From Elusimicrobiota bacterium (GTDB taxonomy: Bacteria; Elusimicrobiota; Elusimicrobia; FEN-1173): a stretch of 64,000 nucleotides of DNA. Where the stretch lies: assembly GCA_016721625.1 (NCBI GenBank), contig JADKHR010000001.1, positions 930,001 through 994,000 of the forward strand. Reading direction: 5' to 3'. The translations under genes were made by a program, and so were the position numbers. Shown here in pieces: positions 21,541 through 32,300 of this stretch; the first letter of the stretch is position 1; each line of letters opens with the position of its first letter. Below the pieces are notes generated by a model. It did no database searches. It was given only the letters and a program-made list of their open reading frames with translations, and was not told the origin of the DNA.

Positions 21541-24500
21541 TATGTTCTTTGATCGCCGGTTTTAAGGGTCGGGGATAGGACGACGCCCAACCGGCGGGGG
21601 AGGTCTTCCAATAAAAGGTAGGTCAGGGTCGGCGTTACGAACAGCGTGAGCACCGTCGATGTGAGGAGGCCGAACACCATGGCGACCGCGAGGGGGCGCC
21701 ACAGGGCGCCGGACTCCGAGGTGTCCAGCATCATGGGGAGGAACCCCAGAACGGCGCTTCCGGCCGTCAGGAGGATGGGGCGCAGTCGGGCCCGGGCGGA
21801 GTCCAGCAGGCGTTCGGAAAGGGGACGGGCGGGGTCCGTGTGGTTGTTTAGGTGGTCCAAAATCATGATGGCGTTATTGACCACAACCCCGGCCAACATC
21901 AAGATCCCGACCAGAACCCCGGTGGTGAGCGGGATGCGGAAAAGGATCAAGCCCGCCGCCACCCCGATCAGGCAAAGGGGCACCGTGCTCATGATCACGA
22001 AGGGTTCCATCAGGGATTCGAAGAGGACCACCAAAACCACGTAGACCAAAAACACCATCACCAAAACACCCCAGGTGAGTTGGCTGAGGGCCCGCGTCAT
22101 GTCGGTGACCCCGCCTTCCAAGGTCGCCCGGTATTCCAGGGGAAAGGTCATGCGGTCCAATGCGGCTTGGGTTTCCTCCGCCGCCCGGCCCAGGGACAGC
22201 CCGGCCCGGTTGGCCGTCACCTGGATCAACCGTTCTTTGTTCTCACGGAAAATCTCGTTAGGCATCTTCGACATCCGGAGCTCGGCCACCTCGGACAGCC
22301 GAAGGGACCGCCCCGGCCCGGCCAACAACGGGAGGTCGGCCAGGGCGTTCAGGCTGGCCCGGTCTTCCTGGCGCAGGCGCACGATGGTTTCCGTTTGGCG
22401 AGCGCCCGTCCGATAGGTGGTGGCGCGGAGACCGCGCATGAGGGCGTGGGCGGTTTCGGCCACGCTTTCGGCAGACAACCCCGCCCGCGCCGCGCGGTCC
22501 GGGTCCACCACCGCCAACACCTCCGGCCGGCCGGGACGGTAGCGCATCTTCACATCGGTCAAACCGCGGATCTTCCCCAACTCGCCCGAAAGGCGCTGGG
22601 CCAACTCCTCCAACACGGCGTAATCGGGGCCCAGCACCTGCACGGCAATTTCCTGGCCCGTGCGGGGGCTGGAGAAATGGACGAAAGCGTTTCCGTCCCG
22701 GTCCTGGCCGGAATGTTTCAGCTTTTCCCGGAGCAGATCCTGCACCTGCTCTGTCGTGATCCGCCGCTGGGCCCGAGGCACGAGCGTGACATAGATTTTA
22801 GAGGACCATCCTTCCACCCGGCTGACCGCCGTTCGGACGGCGGGAGCCACGTCCCGGTCCTGGGCCAGGACCCGCTCAATGTCGCCCACCACCGCGTTGG
22901 ACACCTCCAGCCGGGCGCCGCTGGAAAGCTCCACGTAGATCACGAACTCGTCCATCTCCCCCGTGGTTTGGAAATCCCTTTCCGTGGCCTTGAAAAGCAA
23001 AACCGTGGCGGCCAGGGCCAATACCGCGGCCCCCCCTAGCACTTCCACCCGGCGTTTCAGCACCGCCTCCCAATGGCGGCCGTAATCCCGGAACAACCAA
23101 AACCCGCCCGCCGTGGCCCCGGCCGCGCCCAGGAAGAAGACCGCCTTGGCCGCCCCGCTCCCCGCCACCGCCCAAAGACCGACAAAAAGGAGCAGGAATA
23201 AACCCAACACTTCCAAGGGAAGAAGGTTTTCCAACGAAGGGTGAAGGAGGAACTCCCGGTGGATCCAATTTTTCGGCCGAGCCAATACTTTCACTTGGGC
23301 GCCCGCCCAAGATTTTCCGGCCGCCCCCCACGCCCGGGCCTGGCCCCATAATCGGATCAAACGGTCCCCGAAGTTCTTCATCCCACGCCGAACCCGCGCC
23401 GGGCCGAAGGGCCAACGCGGTTCTCCCCGGAGCGGAACCATCACCGTGAGAAAAGGGACGACGGTGAGCGAAATGCCGAGCGAAGCGAAGAGCGACGCCC
23501 CCACCGCCGCGGCCACGTCGGTGAACATGTTTTGAATGTCTTGGGAGAGGAAGAGAAACGGCACGAACACCACCGCGTTCGTGACCGTGGCGCCGATGAG
23601 CGGCAGGACCATCTCTTCCGTGGGGCCCAGGGCCCGTTCCCGCGCGGCGGCTCCCGGCGGGCCCAGATCTTTGTGGGAGAGGTGCTCGTAGACCACCGTG
23701 GCGTTGTCCACCAGCATCCCCAAACCGAGGGCCAAACCGAAAAGGCTCATGACGTTCAGCGTGATGCCACAGGCCTGGAATAACAGGAAACAAAAAAGCG
23801 CCGACAGGGGCATGCTCCCGGCCACAATGAGTCCCGGCCGGATGTCGGGATCGAAAATCGCCGCCAGAAGGAACGCGCCCAGAAGCGCCAGGTAAAACGG
23901 TTCCATGGGCGCGTCGCCGATTTTGAAGAGGGCGGCCAAGACCATCAACGCCAGGAGCGCCGCTAGGGCCGCGCCCGCCGCGCGTTTCGTGGCCGCCCGT
24001 TGGCTTTCGAACAGGCAGAGGGCCAGGAGGATGAGGAGAATCCCGCAAATTAGCGAGACCCGCACTGATCGGATCGCCGCCAAAATACCCTGGGCTTGGT
24101 TGCTGACCACCACCCGCGAAAGGCCCTCCGCCTGGACGGGAAGCAACCGCCAGGCGGCGTCCAGCGCGGCCTCCACCTCCCGCACGGTGCGGATGGTGTT
24201 CCCGGCAGATTCTTTTTGGATGTAAAGGGAAACGGCGGCCCGGCCGTTCAAGCGGGAAAGGCTTTCAGGTTCCAAATAACTGTCGGTGACGGTCGCCACG
24301 TTCTCAAGCAGGATCGTCCCACCTGCGGGGTCCCGACCCACCACCACTTTCCGAATGTCCTCCAACCCCCGGAAACTGCCCACCACCCTCACGGGAGCCA
24401 CGCGGGACTCCCCTTTGACACTGCCGACCTGGACGGCCACGTTCCGCCGACCCAAGAGGGCCGTGATCCGATGGGGCGAAAGCCCGTAGGCCAAGAGGCG

Positions 24501-25132
24501 GCCCCGGTCCAGCTCCACCAAAATCTTGCCTTCCCGCCCGCCCCCCACCTCCACGTTGGCCACGCCGGGGCCCGGAGCAGAAGGTCCTTCACCCGTTCGT
24601 CCACCAGCCGACGGACGTCCTCGGGCGACAAGCGGTCGCTGGTAATGGCCGCGATGTAGATGGGCGCGTCGTTCTCTTCGAAGTGGGCGATGACGGGCTT
24701 TTCGATTTCCGGAGGAAGGCGGGAGAGGGCGCGGTCCACGCGCTCGTTCACTTCCGCCGTGACGCGCTTCATGTCGACGCCCGGATGGAAATCCAGGGTC
24801 ACCGACCCCCGGTCTTTTTTAGCGTTGGAAAAAAGGTTTTTTAGCCGAGGCAGATCCCCCAACGCCCCTTCCAGCGGCCGGACGATCAAGGTCTCTACGT
24901 CGGTCGGATCCATACCACCCCGCACCGCCACCGTCACCGTGACGGTTTCCGAGGCCACCTCGGGCATGAGTTCCACCGGCAAGGAATGGAGCGCGATCAA
25001 CCCCCACCCCACAAACCCCGCCGTCAACACCCCCAGGAGCGCCGGCCGCCGGAGCGCCCAGCGCGGCGCCCCCCGCGCCGTCAACACCATGGCCGCGGCG
25101 AAAATAAAGATGGGGGTGAGGGTTTTTTCCAC
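21540..25132 (-). CDS. large RND-superfamily transporter with extra transmembrane segments (one frame break)
   Basis: About 1,197 residues, 150 longer than typical RND pumps. RND signatures are clear: RRPALLGV near the N-terminus, LPVELMPE, first porter domain, FGLALGLGMLVDNATVVYEHL, second porter domain and LAGVVVNNAIMILDHLNNHT. Two hydrophobic insertions stand out: about 55 residues before the first GLGMLVDN motif (two extra helices), and about 80 residues before the second half (VLGLFLLLFVGLWAV and VLGGAAVLALAATVLLF). The frame breaks near 24568 in a run of four G; one more base restores RAPGVANVEVGGG. The start is GTG 25132, 16 bp after the collar-protein stop; an internal ATG at MVLTARG is an alternative. 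There is no adaptor or channel gene beside it. The substrate is unknown. Confidence 0.85.
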
Positions 25133-25148
25133 CGGGAGGTCGGCGGGG

Positions 25149-26492
25149 TCAGTATTTAATGATGTAGTTCACAACCAGGGAGGGTTGCATGTTGTTGTGG
25201 GGTTGGTTTCCGCCTGCGGAACCGGAATCCCCCGTCCTTGGCATCAAAAGCGTATCGGCCCCGTCCGCTTTGTTGCTTGTGGCGTTCGTGACATGGACAC
25301 TGGGGTGAACGTGGCTCGGCATTTCGGCGACGGACAACGTATGGGTTTCCGCACCCGGGGTAGCGCCCAGGGCTCGAGACGTCAAGCCGGGCAGCGTGGC
25401 CCCGAGCGTAAATCCCAGCGGGACTTTTCCCCGCAAATCGGGAACGGCGAAAGACGTTCCCAAGACTCCGCCATAGGTCGCGCCCAAAACGGCTTCGAGC
25501 TCCGGGTAGGCGGCTTTCGTTCGTATCGTCGCGTCGCAGAGGAACCATCCGGGGGGCGCCACCGCCCCACCGTAGGCGATGATGGCCCCGACGGGGGCCA
25601 CGAAACCGCTCTGGTCCCGGATGCGCCCCGCCACGTCAAGGGTCGAGACCGGGGTTTTCGTGCCGACGCCCAGCTTTCCGCTGATGTAGGCCTGACCGTC
25701 TCCCCGCACCGCCATGGCCGTGGACAAACTGGTGTCATACACTTCGAACACAGGATCCAACGCGTTCACGCCGGGATTGGGTTTGACCGCCAGCGGGAGA
25801 ACGTTGGCCCGGGGTTGGATGATTTGGGTAAAAGTCGAGCGAGCCACCACCGCCGTGTCGGCAACCTGGGCCGGGGCGAGGTTCACCAGGGGATCCACGC
25901 CCCCAGGCAAAACGTGGCGTCCGGCATGGGCCGTGGGAATGCTGTTCACGGTTCCGGTGACCTTGGCCCCGTTGATCCACTCCGTCCCGGGAAATTGCCA
26001 GTTGGTCAAATCCTTGCCCCCGCTGTTGGGCAAAACCACCTTGGACGCCGCGATGGTCGACACATGAACATCCAACACTTGCCCCGCCCCGATCGCCGCC
26101 GAGCTCACGCCCCCCGCCGCCACCTTTTTCGCCAGGAACGCGTAGGGGCTCACGTTGATTTTTTCCCGGGGCGTCAACACCTCGCCCCCCACCTCGATCT
26201 CCAACTCCGGCGCCGCCCGTTCCCAATCGTAATTGGCCGGCATGTCCAGCAAAATCGAAAATTCCCCCGTGGCCGCCAACGTCACTAAACTTGAAAAAAC
26301 AATGCGAGGGGATTCCATCCCGTTCGGGTCAATCAAAGTCACTTTAATGGGTTGCGACTCATTAACCGCCGCCCCCGACCGCGACAGCCGCCCCTGATAC
26401 ACCACCCGCTCAGGCACTCCCGCCTGACCCGCTATTCCCCAAAAAAGGATCAGGCCCGCCACCAGGAACCCCAACCGCTTTTTCTTAGCCAT
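25149..26492 (-). CDS. YQGRLS-family secreted protein with phage tail-collar-like C-terminal domain
   Basis: 447 residues. The chosen start (26492) gives MAKKKRLGFLVAGLILFWG, a signal peptide. An in-frame extension to 26618 is rejected because it translates a REP-like intergenic hairpin. The N-terminal module (VPERVVYQGRLSRSGAAV to SPYAFLAKKVAAGGV) is about 90% identical in DNA to 27151-28467. After a linker with STLDVAGRIRD, the C-terminal 150 residues are a tail-collar domain (PF07484 type): VGAIIAYGGAVAPPGWFLCD, YPELEAVLGATYGG, FAVPDLRGKVPLG and a terminal HNNMQPSLVVNYIIKY. Such domains trimerise in phage fibres. No other phage genes are nearby, so a host surface fibre is more likely. Confidence 0.78.
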   Translation of the reverse strand: MAKKKRLGFLVAGLILFWGIAGQAGVPERVVYQGRLSRSGAAVNESQPIKVTLIDPNGMESPRIVFSSLVTLAATGEFSILLDMPANYDWERAAPELEIEVGGEVLTPREKINVSPYAFLAKKVAAGGVSSAAIGAGQVLDVHVSTIAASKVVLPNSGGKDLTNWQFPGTEWINGAKVTGTVNSIPTAHAGRHVLPGGVDPLVNLAPAQVADTAVVARSTFTQIIQPRANVLPLAVKPNPGVNALDPVFEVYDTSLSTAMAVRGDGQAYISGKLGVGTKTPVSTLDVAGRIRDQSGFVAPVGAIIAYGGAVAPPGWFLCDATIRTKAAYPELEAVLGATYGGVLGTSFAVPDLRGKVPLGFTLGATLPGLTSRALGATPGAETHTLSVAEMPSHVHPSVHVTNATSNKADGADTLLMPRTGDSGSAGGNQPHNNMQPSLVVNYIIKY

Positions 26493-26547
26493 ATGCCCCC
26501 CGAACACAAAATGTTTTTTATAACAATCGTAATGCTTACGTTCTTTT

Positions 26548-26580
26548 CCCTCTCCTCTTGGGAGAGGGCAGGGTGAGGGA
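26548..26580. repeat. REP-like GC hairpin
   Basis: CCCTCTCC followed by GGGAGAGGG and a trailing GGGTGAGGG-type tail forms a short hairpin in the intergenic region upstream of the collar-type gene. A comparable hairpin with a related tail occurs at 41799-41835. The rest of 26493-26681 shows nothing else I can name. Confidence 0.4.
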
Positions 26581-26681
26581 AAGTTTTTTCCAACAATCGT
26601 TCGGTCAACTTCCATCATCCGCCCCTGGGCCCCGGAAGAGAAGGAAACACTATTTTATTCCGCCTTAATCGACGGTCTTCT

Positions 26682-26921
26682 TTAACTGGCCAGTTTCAAT
26701 TCCTGGCGTTTGTTAGACGTTTCATTGATGAGGATCAGTTTCCCTTTGTCTTCTTTCGCTAACTGCTCGTTCGCATTCAACAGCTCAATTCCATAAATGG
26801 TCCCGTCGGGGGCCATATCCACGTTCACATCGTCGCTCACGCGAAGCGTTTCCACTTGGGCCGTTTTCTGATGCAAACGAATATAGGCGATATTATGTTT
26901 TGGATCGTATGTGATTTGCAT
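26682..26921 (-). CDS. DUF2283 family protein
   Basis: A 79-residue protein starting MQITYDPKHNIAYIRL, the standard opening of DUF2283, with a following D-V-N-V-D-x-A-P-D-G segment and GIELLNA. Members are small beta-rich proteins often paired with DUF4258 proteins in toxin-antitoxin-like modules. GGAGATAACG precedes the ATG at 26921. The upstream 26940-27182 may hold a decayed partner. Function is not established. Confidence 0.75.
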   Translation of the reverse strand: MQITYDPKHNIAYIRLHQKTAQVETLRVSDDVNVDMAPDGTIYGIELLNANEQLAKEDKGKLILINETSNKRQELKLAS

Positions 26922-26936
26922 CGTTATCTCCTAGAA

Positions 26937-27182
26937 ATACTTCGTGATCACGGTAATTACAAGCCAGCCGGAACCTTACTCCACAGCAAAGACCTCCACC
27001 TGCTTCGTTTCGAAGTGTCGCCCACGCCATTCTCCACTCATCGCAAAGTTACGGTTGAAGGTGGACGCCGGCGACCACGCACCCGGCATCCGAAAGAAAT
27101 CATGTTTATGCCTGGGCATTTCCTGGCAGGATTGGATTAATTGATTCCATTTACCAACTACAGTTTGGCGAAGGGATCCCAC
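26937..27182 (-). pseudogene. possible remnant of a DUF4258-like partner gene
   Basis: Upstream of the DUF2283 gene the minus strand has an open stretch with GRHFETKQVEVFAVE, an in-frame TAA, and then GSGWLVITVITKYF ending just before the DUF2283 ribosome-binding site. The strand pattern and position suit the C-terminus of a DUF4258 protein, the common partner. It overlaps the 3' end of the 27151 gene. The identification is weak, and the stop could also be a sequencing error. Confidence 0.25.
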
Positions 27183-28467
27183 CGTTTATTCCTCCGATTG
27201 AAAAACTATTCTCAAAAATGCACCCAAGCTGAAATTGCAGACCCCCGGAACTGGCCATGAAATTTGCACATGTTCCAGAAGTCCAACCTGACGGAACCAA
27301 AGTGGTAAAAGCAAACATATTTGGAACAGTGACGCGGCAAAATTTCTGAGAAGTAAAATTAATAGAACCTCGAACATCTAACTTAGCCGAGGGGGAATTC
27401 GTTCCTATCCCAACATTGCCAGAGGTTGTTAAAGATCCAACGGACGCGGAACCTGAGACATTGAGACTCCCAGAGGTAGCGATGCCCGCAACCCCCAGAT
27501 TGCCTGTAGCATTTACATTGACTGCGGAGGCATTTCCGGTGAGGGTGAGGGTTGACGCCGAAATGCCACCGGACACTTTTAAGTTTCCCCCCGTTACTTC
27601 TAGTCTTTCCGATGGAAAAGATGTTCCAATACCCACGCTCCCTTTGAAATAGGTCTGCCCGTCTCCCCGAACATTGAACTGTTCCACCTGGGGGTTTTGG
27701 GTCCCGAATACCCGAAGGGGATAGTAACTGGTTTCCTGAGCGCCCCGCATTCCTTTGATGGTTAACGTGTCGGTCGCAACCGAGACCGCCTCAACCACCT
27801 GGGTCCCGGATGTGTTCGAAACTATCGCCCGGCCGGTAACCTGATGGGGAGATAAAGTGACGGCATCGGCACCGCCCTGCCCGTGGTTGGCCGCGTGGGA
27901 TGTCGGGACCGTTGGAATAATGCCGAATATTTTAGCCGAGTCGATTTTGTCCTGTTGCCCAACCACCGTGCTCTGCCACACCGTCATGGCGCTGGCCGTG
28001 CCGGGAAGCATGATCTTGGCGGCTGAAATCGTGGACACGTGGACGTCCGTCACCGCGCCGCTCTGGATCGCCGCCGCGCTCACGCCCCCCGCCGCCACCT
28101 TTTTCGCCAGGAACGCGTAGGGGCTGACGTTGATTTTTTCCCGGGGAGTCAACACCTCCCCTCCCACCTCGATCTCCAACTCCGGCGCCGCTCGTTCCCA
28201 ATCGTAATTGGGCGGCATGTTCAGCAAGACGGAGAACTCCCCCGTGGCCGCCAGCGTCACTAAACTTGAAAAAACAATCTGGGGCGACTCCACCCCGTTG
28301 GGATCCATCAACGTGACCTTGATATTCTGCGACGAAGCCACCGCCGCGCCCGACCGCGACAGCCGCCCCTGGTACACGACCTTTTCAGGCACCCCCGCCT
28401 GAACGGAAAGCCCCATAATAACAATCAGCCCCGACAGCAGGGAAATGATCCATCCCTTAACACCCAT
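27151..28467 (-). CDS. YQGRLS-family secreted protein with short cysteine-containing C-terminal head
   Basis: 438 residues from the ATG at 28467, chosen because GGAGGGGGT precedes it and MGVKGWIISLLSGLIVIMGL is a signal peptide. Residues about 25-165 (VPEKVVYQGRLSRSGAAV to SPYAFLAKKVAAGGV) match the 25149 protein closely. The central part has repeated glycine/serine/asparagine beta strands (LEVTGGNLKVSGG, NVNATGNLGVAG, NVGIGTNSPSAKLDVRG) typical of trimeric fibre shafts. The final 80 residues carry four cysteines (FCRVTVP, GTCANF, LGCIFEN and near the end PNCSW) and match nothing I recognise. The combination of conserved N-module and unrelated C-terminus is the family's theme. Confidence 0.7.
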   Translation of the reverse strand: MGVKGWIISLLSGLIVIMGLSVQAGVPEKVVYQGRLSRSGAAVASSQNIKVTLMDPNGVESPQIVFSSLVTLAATGEFSVLLNMPPNYDWERAAPELEIEVGGEVLTPREKINVSPYAFLAKKVAAGGVSAAAIQSGAVTDVHVSTISAAKIMLPGTASAMTVWQSTVVGQQDKIDSAKIFGIIPTVPTSHAANHGQGGADAVTLSPHQVTGRAIVSNTSGTQVVEAVSVATDTLTIKGMRGAQETSYYPLRVFGTQNPQVEQFNVRGDGQTYFKGSVGIGTSFPSERLEVTGGNLKVSGGISASTLTLTGNASAVNVNATGNLGVAGIATSGSLNVSGSASVGSLTTSGNVGIGTNSPSAKLDVRGSINFTSQKFCRVTVPNMFAFTTLVPSGWTSGTCANFMASSGGLQFQLGCIFENSFSIGGINGGIPSPNCSW

Positions 28468-28520
28468 ACCCCCTCCTCTAAAAATTCTTTTCAAATTCGT
28501 TCACCGAAATCCGCTTTTTG

Positions 28521-28529
28521 ATTATACCA
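28521..28529 (-). promoter_or_regulatory. extended -10 promoter of the 27151-28467 gene
   Basis: On the minus strand TGGTATAAT gives a perfect -10 with a TG extension, about 50 nt upstream of the ATG at 28467. No good -35 at standard spacing is visible (TTGAGA at 28554-28549 is 22 bp away), which is acceptable for extended -10 promoters. Confidence 0.5.
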
Positions 28530-28550
28530 CGGGTTTCAACCTATCTTCTC

Positions 28551-29321
28551 TCAACAACCATTTCGCTTGCCGCGCAGGTCGGGATGGGTTTCGGCGTCGC
28601 GGGCCAAGGTGAGGGCGTGGACGCGGAGGGCGCCGGCCTGGGTAAGGGCGCGGGCGCAGGATTCAAGCGTGGCACCGGTGGTGCAGACGTCGTCGATCAA
28701 AAGGATCCGGCGGCCCCGGACGGCGTCGGGCCGGGGGACGGTGAAGGCGTTTTCCATGTTGGCTCTCCGTTTCTCCCGGCCGAGCCCGGCCTGGGCGCGG
28801 GTCCAACGGCGGCGCGCCAAGGCGCGCGTTTCCAGGGGGAGCCCCGACTCGGCGGCGAAAAAACGCGCCAGGAGTTCCGCCTGGTTGAACCCCCGGGCGT
28901 GGCGTTTCAGAAAGTGGAGCGGGACCGGAACGACGAGCTGGACCGATTTCAGTTCCGGACGAGCGCGGAAGGTTTCGGCCAGGCACGCACCCAGGGGGCG
29001 GGCCAAAACGTCGCGGCCGCCGTATTTTAAGAGCAGGATCGCTTGGCGAAGCCGCCCCTCGTAGAGGCCCGCGCTCCGGCAGAACCCGAAGGCGCGCCGA
29101 CCGTGGCGGCAGGCCCAACAGCGCGCGCCACCATCCGGGAGAGGGGTCCCGCAGATCCGGCACGCCCGCCCCGTCCAGTGGGGAAACGCGGACCGGCAAT
29201 GCCCGCAAAGCACCGGTTCGCCGGCTTGCCGGTCCGCTCCGCACACCGCGCAGGTCGGGGGAAACAACAGGTCCACGGCCCAACGGCCAGCGGAAGCCAG
29301 GATTTTCTTCCACCCGCTCAT
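28551..29321 (-). CDS. comF: ComF-family phosphoribosyltransferase-like protein
   Basis: 256 residues from ATG 29321, which overlaps the upstream stop by one base (TGATG). The N-terminus has a double zinc-finger-like region (CAVCGAD, CGHC, CRICGTPLP, CWACR). The C-terminal phosphoribosyltransferase domain has the PRPP loop ILLIDDVCTTGATLESC and the upstream VPVPLHFLKRHARGFNQAE motif of ComF/GntX proteins. ComF proteins support DNA uptake during natural transformation in several bacteria, but no other competence genes are in this window. It is probably co-transcribed with the SprA-like gene upstream. Confidence 0.85.
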   Translation of the reverse strand: MSGWKKILASAGRWAVDLLFPPTCAVCGADRQAGEPVLCGHCRSAFPHWTGRACRICGTPLPDGGARCWACRHGRRAFGFCRSAGLYEGRLRQAILLLKYGGRDVLARPLGACLAETFRARPELKSVQLVVPVPLHFLKRHARGFNQAELLARFFAAESGLPLETRALARRRWTRAQAGLGREKRRANMENAFTVPRPDAVRGRRILLIDDVCTTGATLESCARALTQAGALRVHALTLARDAETHPDLRGKRNGC

Positions 29322-32300
29322 CAGAACTGGATCACCAGTTGGGTGTTCAGCTCCGCGCTCATATAACCGTCTTCCGCCCGGGCGCGGTTGTTGACCAGGC
29401 CCAGTTTCCCGCCGAACGAAAACCGGAAGTTCCGGGAAATCTCCCACTCGCCGGTGGCGTCGGCGGTGTAGGTGTCGGTGTTGTCCCGTTCAAAGTTAAG
29501 GCTGGAGATCTTCCGTTCGAAACCCATCTTCGCGTCCAAGGTGAGGCGGTTGACGTTGGAGAAGACCTTCTTGGTGAAGGGAAAGCGGAACCCGCCGGGG
29601 TAGGATTTATCGAACCGCCCCAGCACCGACGCGGTTTGCGATTGAAGATCCTGAAGGAACCGGCCGGTGCCGTCTTTGGATATATCCGAACGCAACCCCA
29701 CGCTGGGCGTGACGCGCCAACTTCCCCATTTGGTCCCCACCTGGAGGGAATGGTTCAACCCGTCGGTTCCGGTTTTCAACAGGCCGGTGCGCAAATCCCG
29801 GGTTTCCCCCGCCGATTTCGATAGGCTCAGGAAGACGTCGTAACGGGTAAAGAACGCGAAGCGGTAATCCAAACCCCTCGTGTTGTTGTTGGAAAACTCC
29901 TCGCCGAAGGTTTCGGACTTCTTCCGGGTCCAGCGAAAGTTCGCCTGGGATCCCCCGATCCAACGCTCCAAAAACAACCACTTTTCCGTGTCCCGGACCG
30001 TGAGGATCATGTCCGGCCAGGTTAACGAGGTCACGTCCCGCTCCGTCAAAGTGGTTTCAGTATGCTCGTTAATATTGGTGACCGTGTTGTTGATGTTGAT
30101 GGTTTTAAAAGGGTCCAGCCGGTAGGGCGCCGACAACCAATCCAGCGGCGTCCAGTTCAATGCGAAACGGAGGGTGTTCCTGGCGGCCATCTGCCGCCGA
30201 GAAACGAGGGGGCTGTCAAAACTCAGCGGGGCCAAGAGCCCGTACATGGAACTGCCGTCCTTGCGCTGGACTTTGTTGAGCTGGAACGGAGTGATGCGGC
30301 GCCAATCCTTGTAGTCTTTCGAAACCCCGTCGTAGGTATCGGAGGAATCCACCCGGAAACTGCCGTCCAGGTTCAGGGAACGCACCAATTTGAGGTTGGG
30401 AAAGATGTCCCGCGGGTGCAATGTTCAAAAAGAGGTCGCCGTTGGAGGATCGGTCCAGGGTTTTTAAACCCGCCGCCGTCGGCGAAGAGGAGGTGGGCAG
30501 GCCGTTCGTCTCCGTTCCGGACCGGGTGTAGGTCAGCCGCGGTTCCAACCACGAAAAGATTTTCCAAGACCCCGCGAGACCCCGGGACTGGCTGAAGGAT
30601 TTCTCGTAGGCCTGGGCGGACGAAAAATCAGGCACCGCCGCGAGATCGCTCTCGGAGAATTCGCGTTGTTCGGTGACGCGGCGTTGGCTGTAGGTGGGGG
30701 TCAAGGACAGTCCCACCCACGGGGTGAACGTCAATCGCCCGGTCCAGTCGTCCGCGGCCTCGGCGGTTTGGGCGTTGGAAAAAATGGCGTTCCGCTGGGA
30801 AACCGGGTCCGTGGAGGCGGCGATTTGCTGTTCTTTTTTTTCTGGAAAATAAGACAGGAAATAATTGCTCCGGGAATATTTGACGAAAACGCTTTCCGGC
30901 AAGGGGCGGAAGGTGTATTTCCCGGGCATGACGTCCACCCGGCCAGGGACGGCGTAGTCCAAGGACCCCGTGTAAAGATTTCGGTCGCGCCGTTCTTGGC
31001 GGTCGGTGGATTCGGTCACCGTCCGTTCCGCGCTGTAAGCCAAGGCGGGGAATTTCGGAAAAAGGAACTGACCGTCTCCACGGACGTGGGCGTTGTCTTC
31101 CCGCCCCTCGGAGAGGACCGACACCAGCTGGGACTGGCCGGTTTGGAGGGCGGTGGGGGTGATGGTCTGGTTCTTGTAGAAACTCCCGGTCAACGGCGCG
31201 AAACGGAACCGGGTGAGGTTGGCGTATCCGGAAAGTTCCTGGCGGTCTTGGTTCACCACGGGACTGGTCAGGGTCTGGAAGTTCCGGTCCACATTCCGGA
31301 AGATCCCGCCGAAGGTTCCCCATCCGTTCCAGCTGGCATCGGCGGCGAACCGGCGGGCGTTGCCGACCCGCGTTCGCGAGCCGGACAGGTAAATCTCGTT
31401 CACCCAGAGTTCGCTCGTGATCGGCGTCAAGGTGCGGTTTCGAACCCCGATCTTGATCTGACCCAGGCGGGTCAGGCTGGGCGCGCCCACCACGGTCACA
31501 GTGGAGTTGACGGTGGTGGACTGGAGAGTGTCCGGCGTACCGTCGTTGTTCAGGTCCACCAGGTTCAGGGTTTCCAGGGTCCAGCCGCCAACGCTGTTCA
31601 CCGGGCGCTCGAACTCAAAATAATCGGTTTCCGTTCCCATTTGAATGAACAAATGTTCTCCCGTCTGTTGGCCCGTGGGGGTTTGAAAAAAGAAGTTGAA
31701 ATTTCGGTGGTGGGAGAAATCCCGGGCCGACCCATAGACCGACCGGGTCGTGGCCGAGGAAGCGATGGGCAGGGTGAATTTCAACTGCAAGGCCTGTTCG
31801 CGAGTTCGATTTTCGGCTTGATCGCCGTAAAGTTCGTTGTAGGCCGGGTTTCCGATCAAGGTTTGGTAATTGGGGTTGTCCAAATTGTTCACGGCGGCGA
31901 TCTCCATGAAGGCCCCGGGGGACACCGTGGGCGTCTCCCAGGTGGTTCCGACGAAAGCGATCTTTCCGATGCGGACCGTGGAGGATTTAGCTCCCCCACC
32001 GGCCGCCCCCCGAAAGGTTAGCCGCAGGTGCTGGACATTGGAGAAGCCCTCCGGATTGGAAATAATGGCGTTTAAGGGAACCCGGATAAACCGCCAGCCT
32101 TGAAAACCAAGGTCTGAAATCGAATCCGTGGTTCCGTCTTGTTTCGTGACCGTGGTTCCCGCGGGCAGGGCCGACAGTTGGGCCAGCGGCGTCACGGGAC
32201 TCCCCACGTCCGCCGTCAAAAACCCACCGCCGTTGGCATCCTCCGCGTCCAGACGGCCGTTCCCCGCCCCGATTTGAAAGGAAACGTCGTCCCCGCCCCC

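Noticed and set aside
25149..26492. Prophage, because of the tail-collar domain.
   Set aside because: No terminase, portal, capsid, integrase or lysis genes are nearby, and the protein has a signal peptide and a non-phage N-terminal module.
26493..26618. N-terminal extension of the collar-type protein to 26618.
   Set aside because: It translates the REP-like hairpin (giving a PCPLPRGEG-type sequence) and precedes a clear signal peptide starting at 26492.
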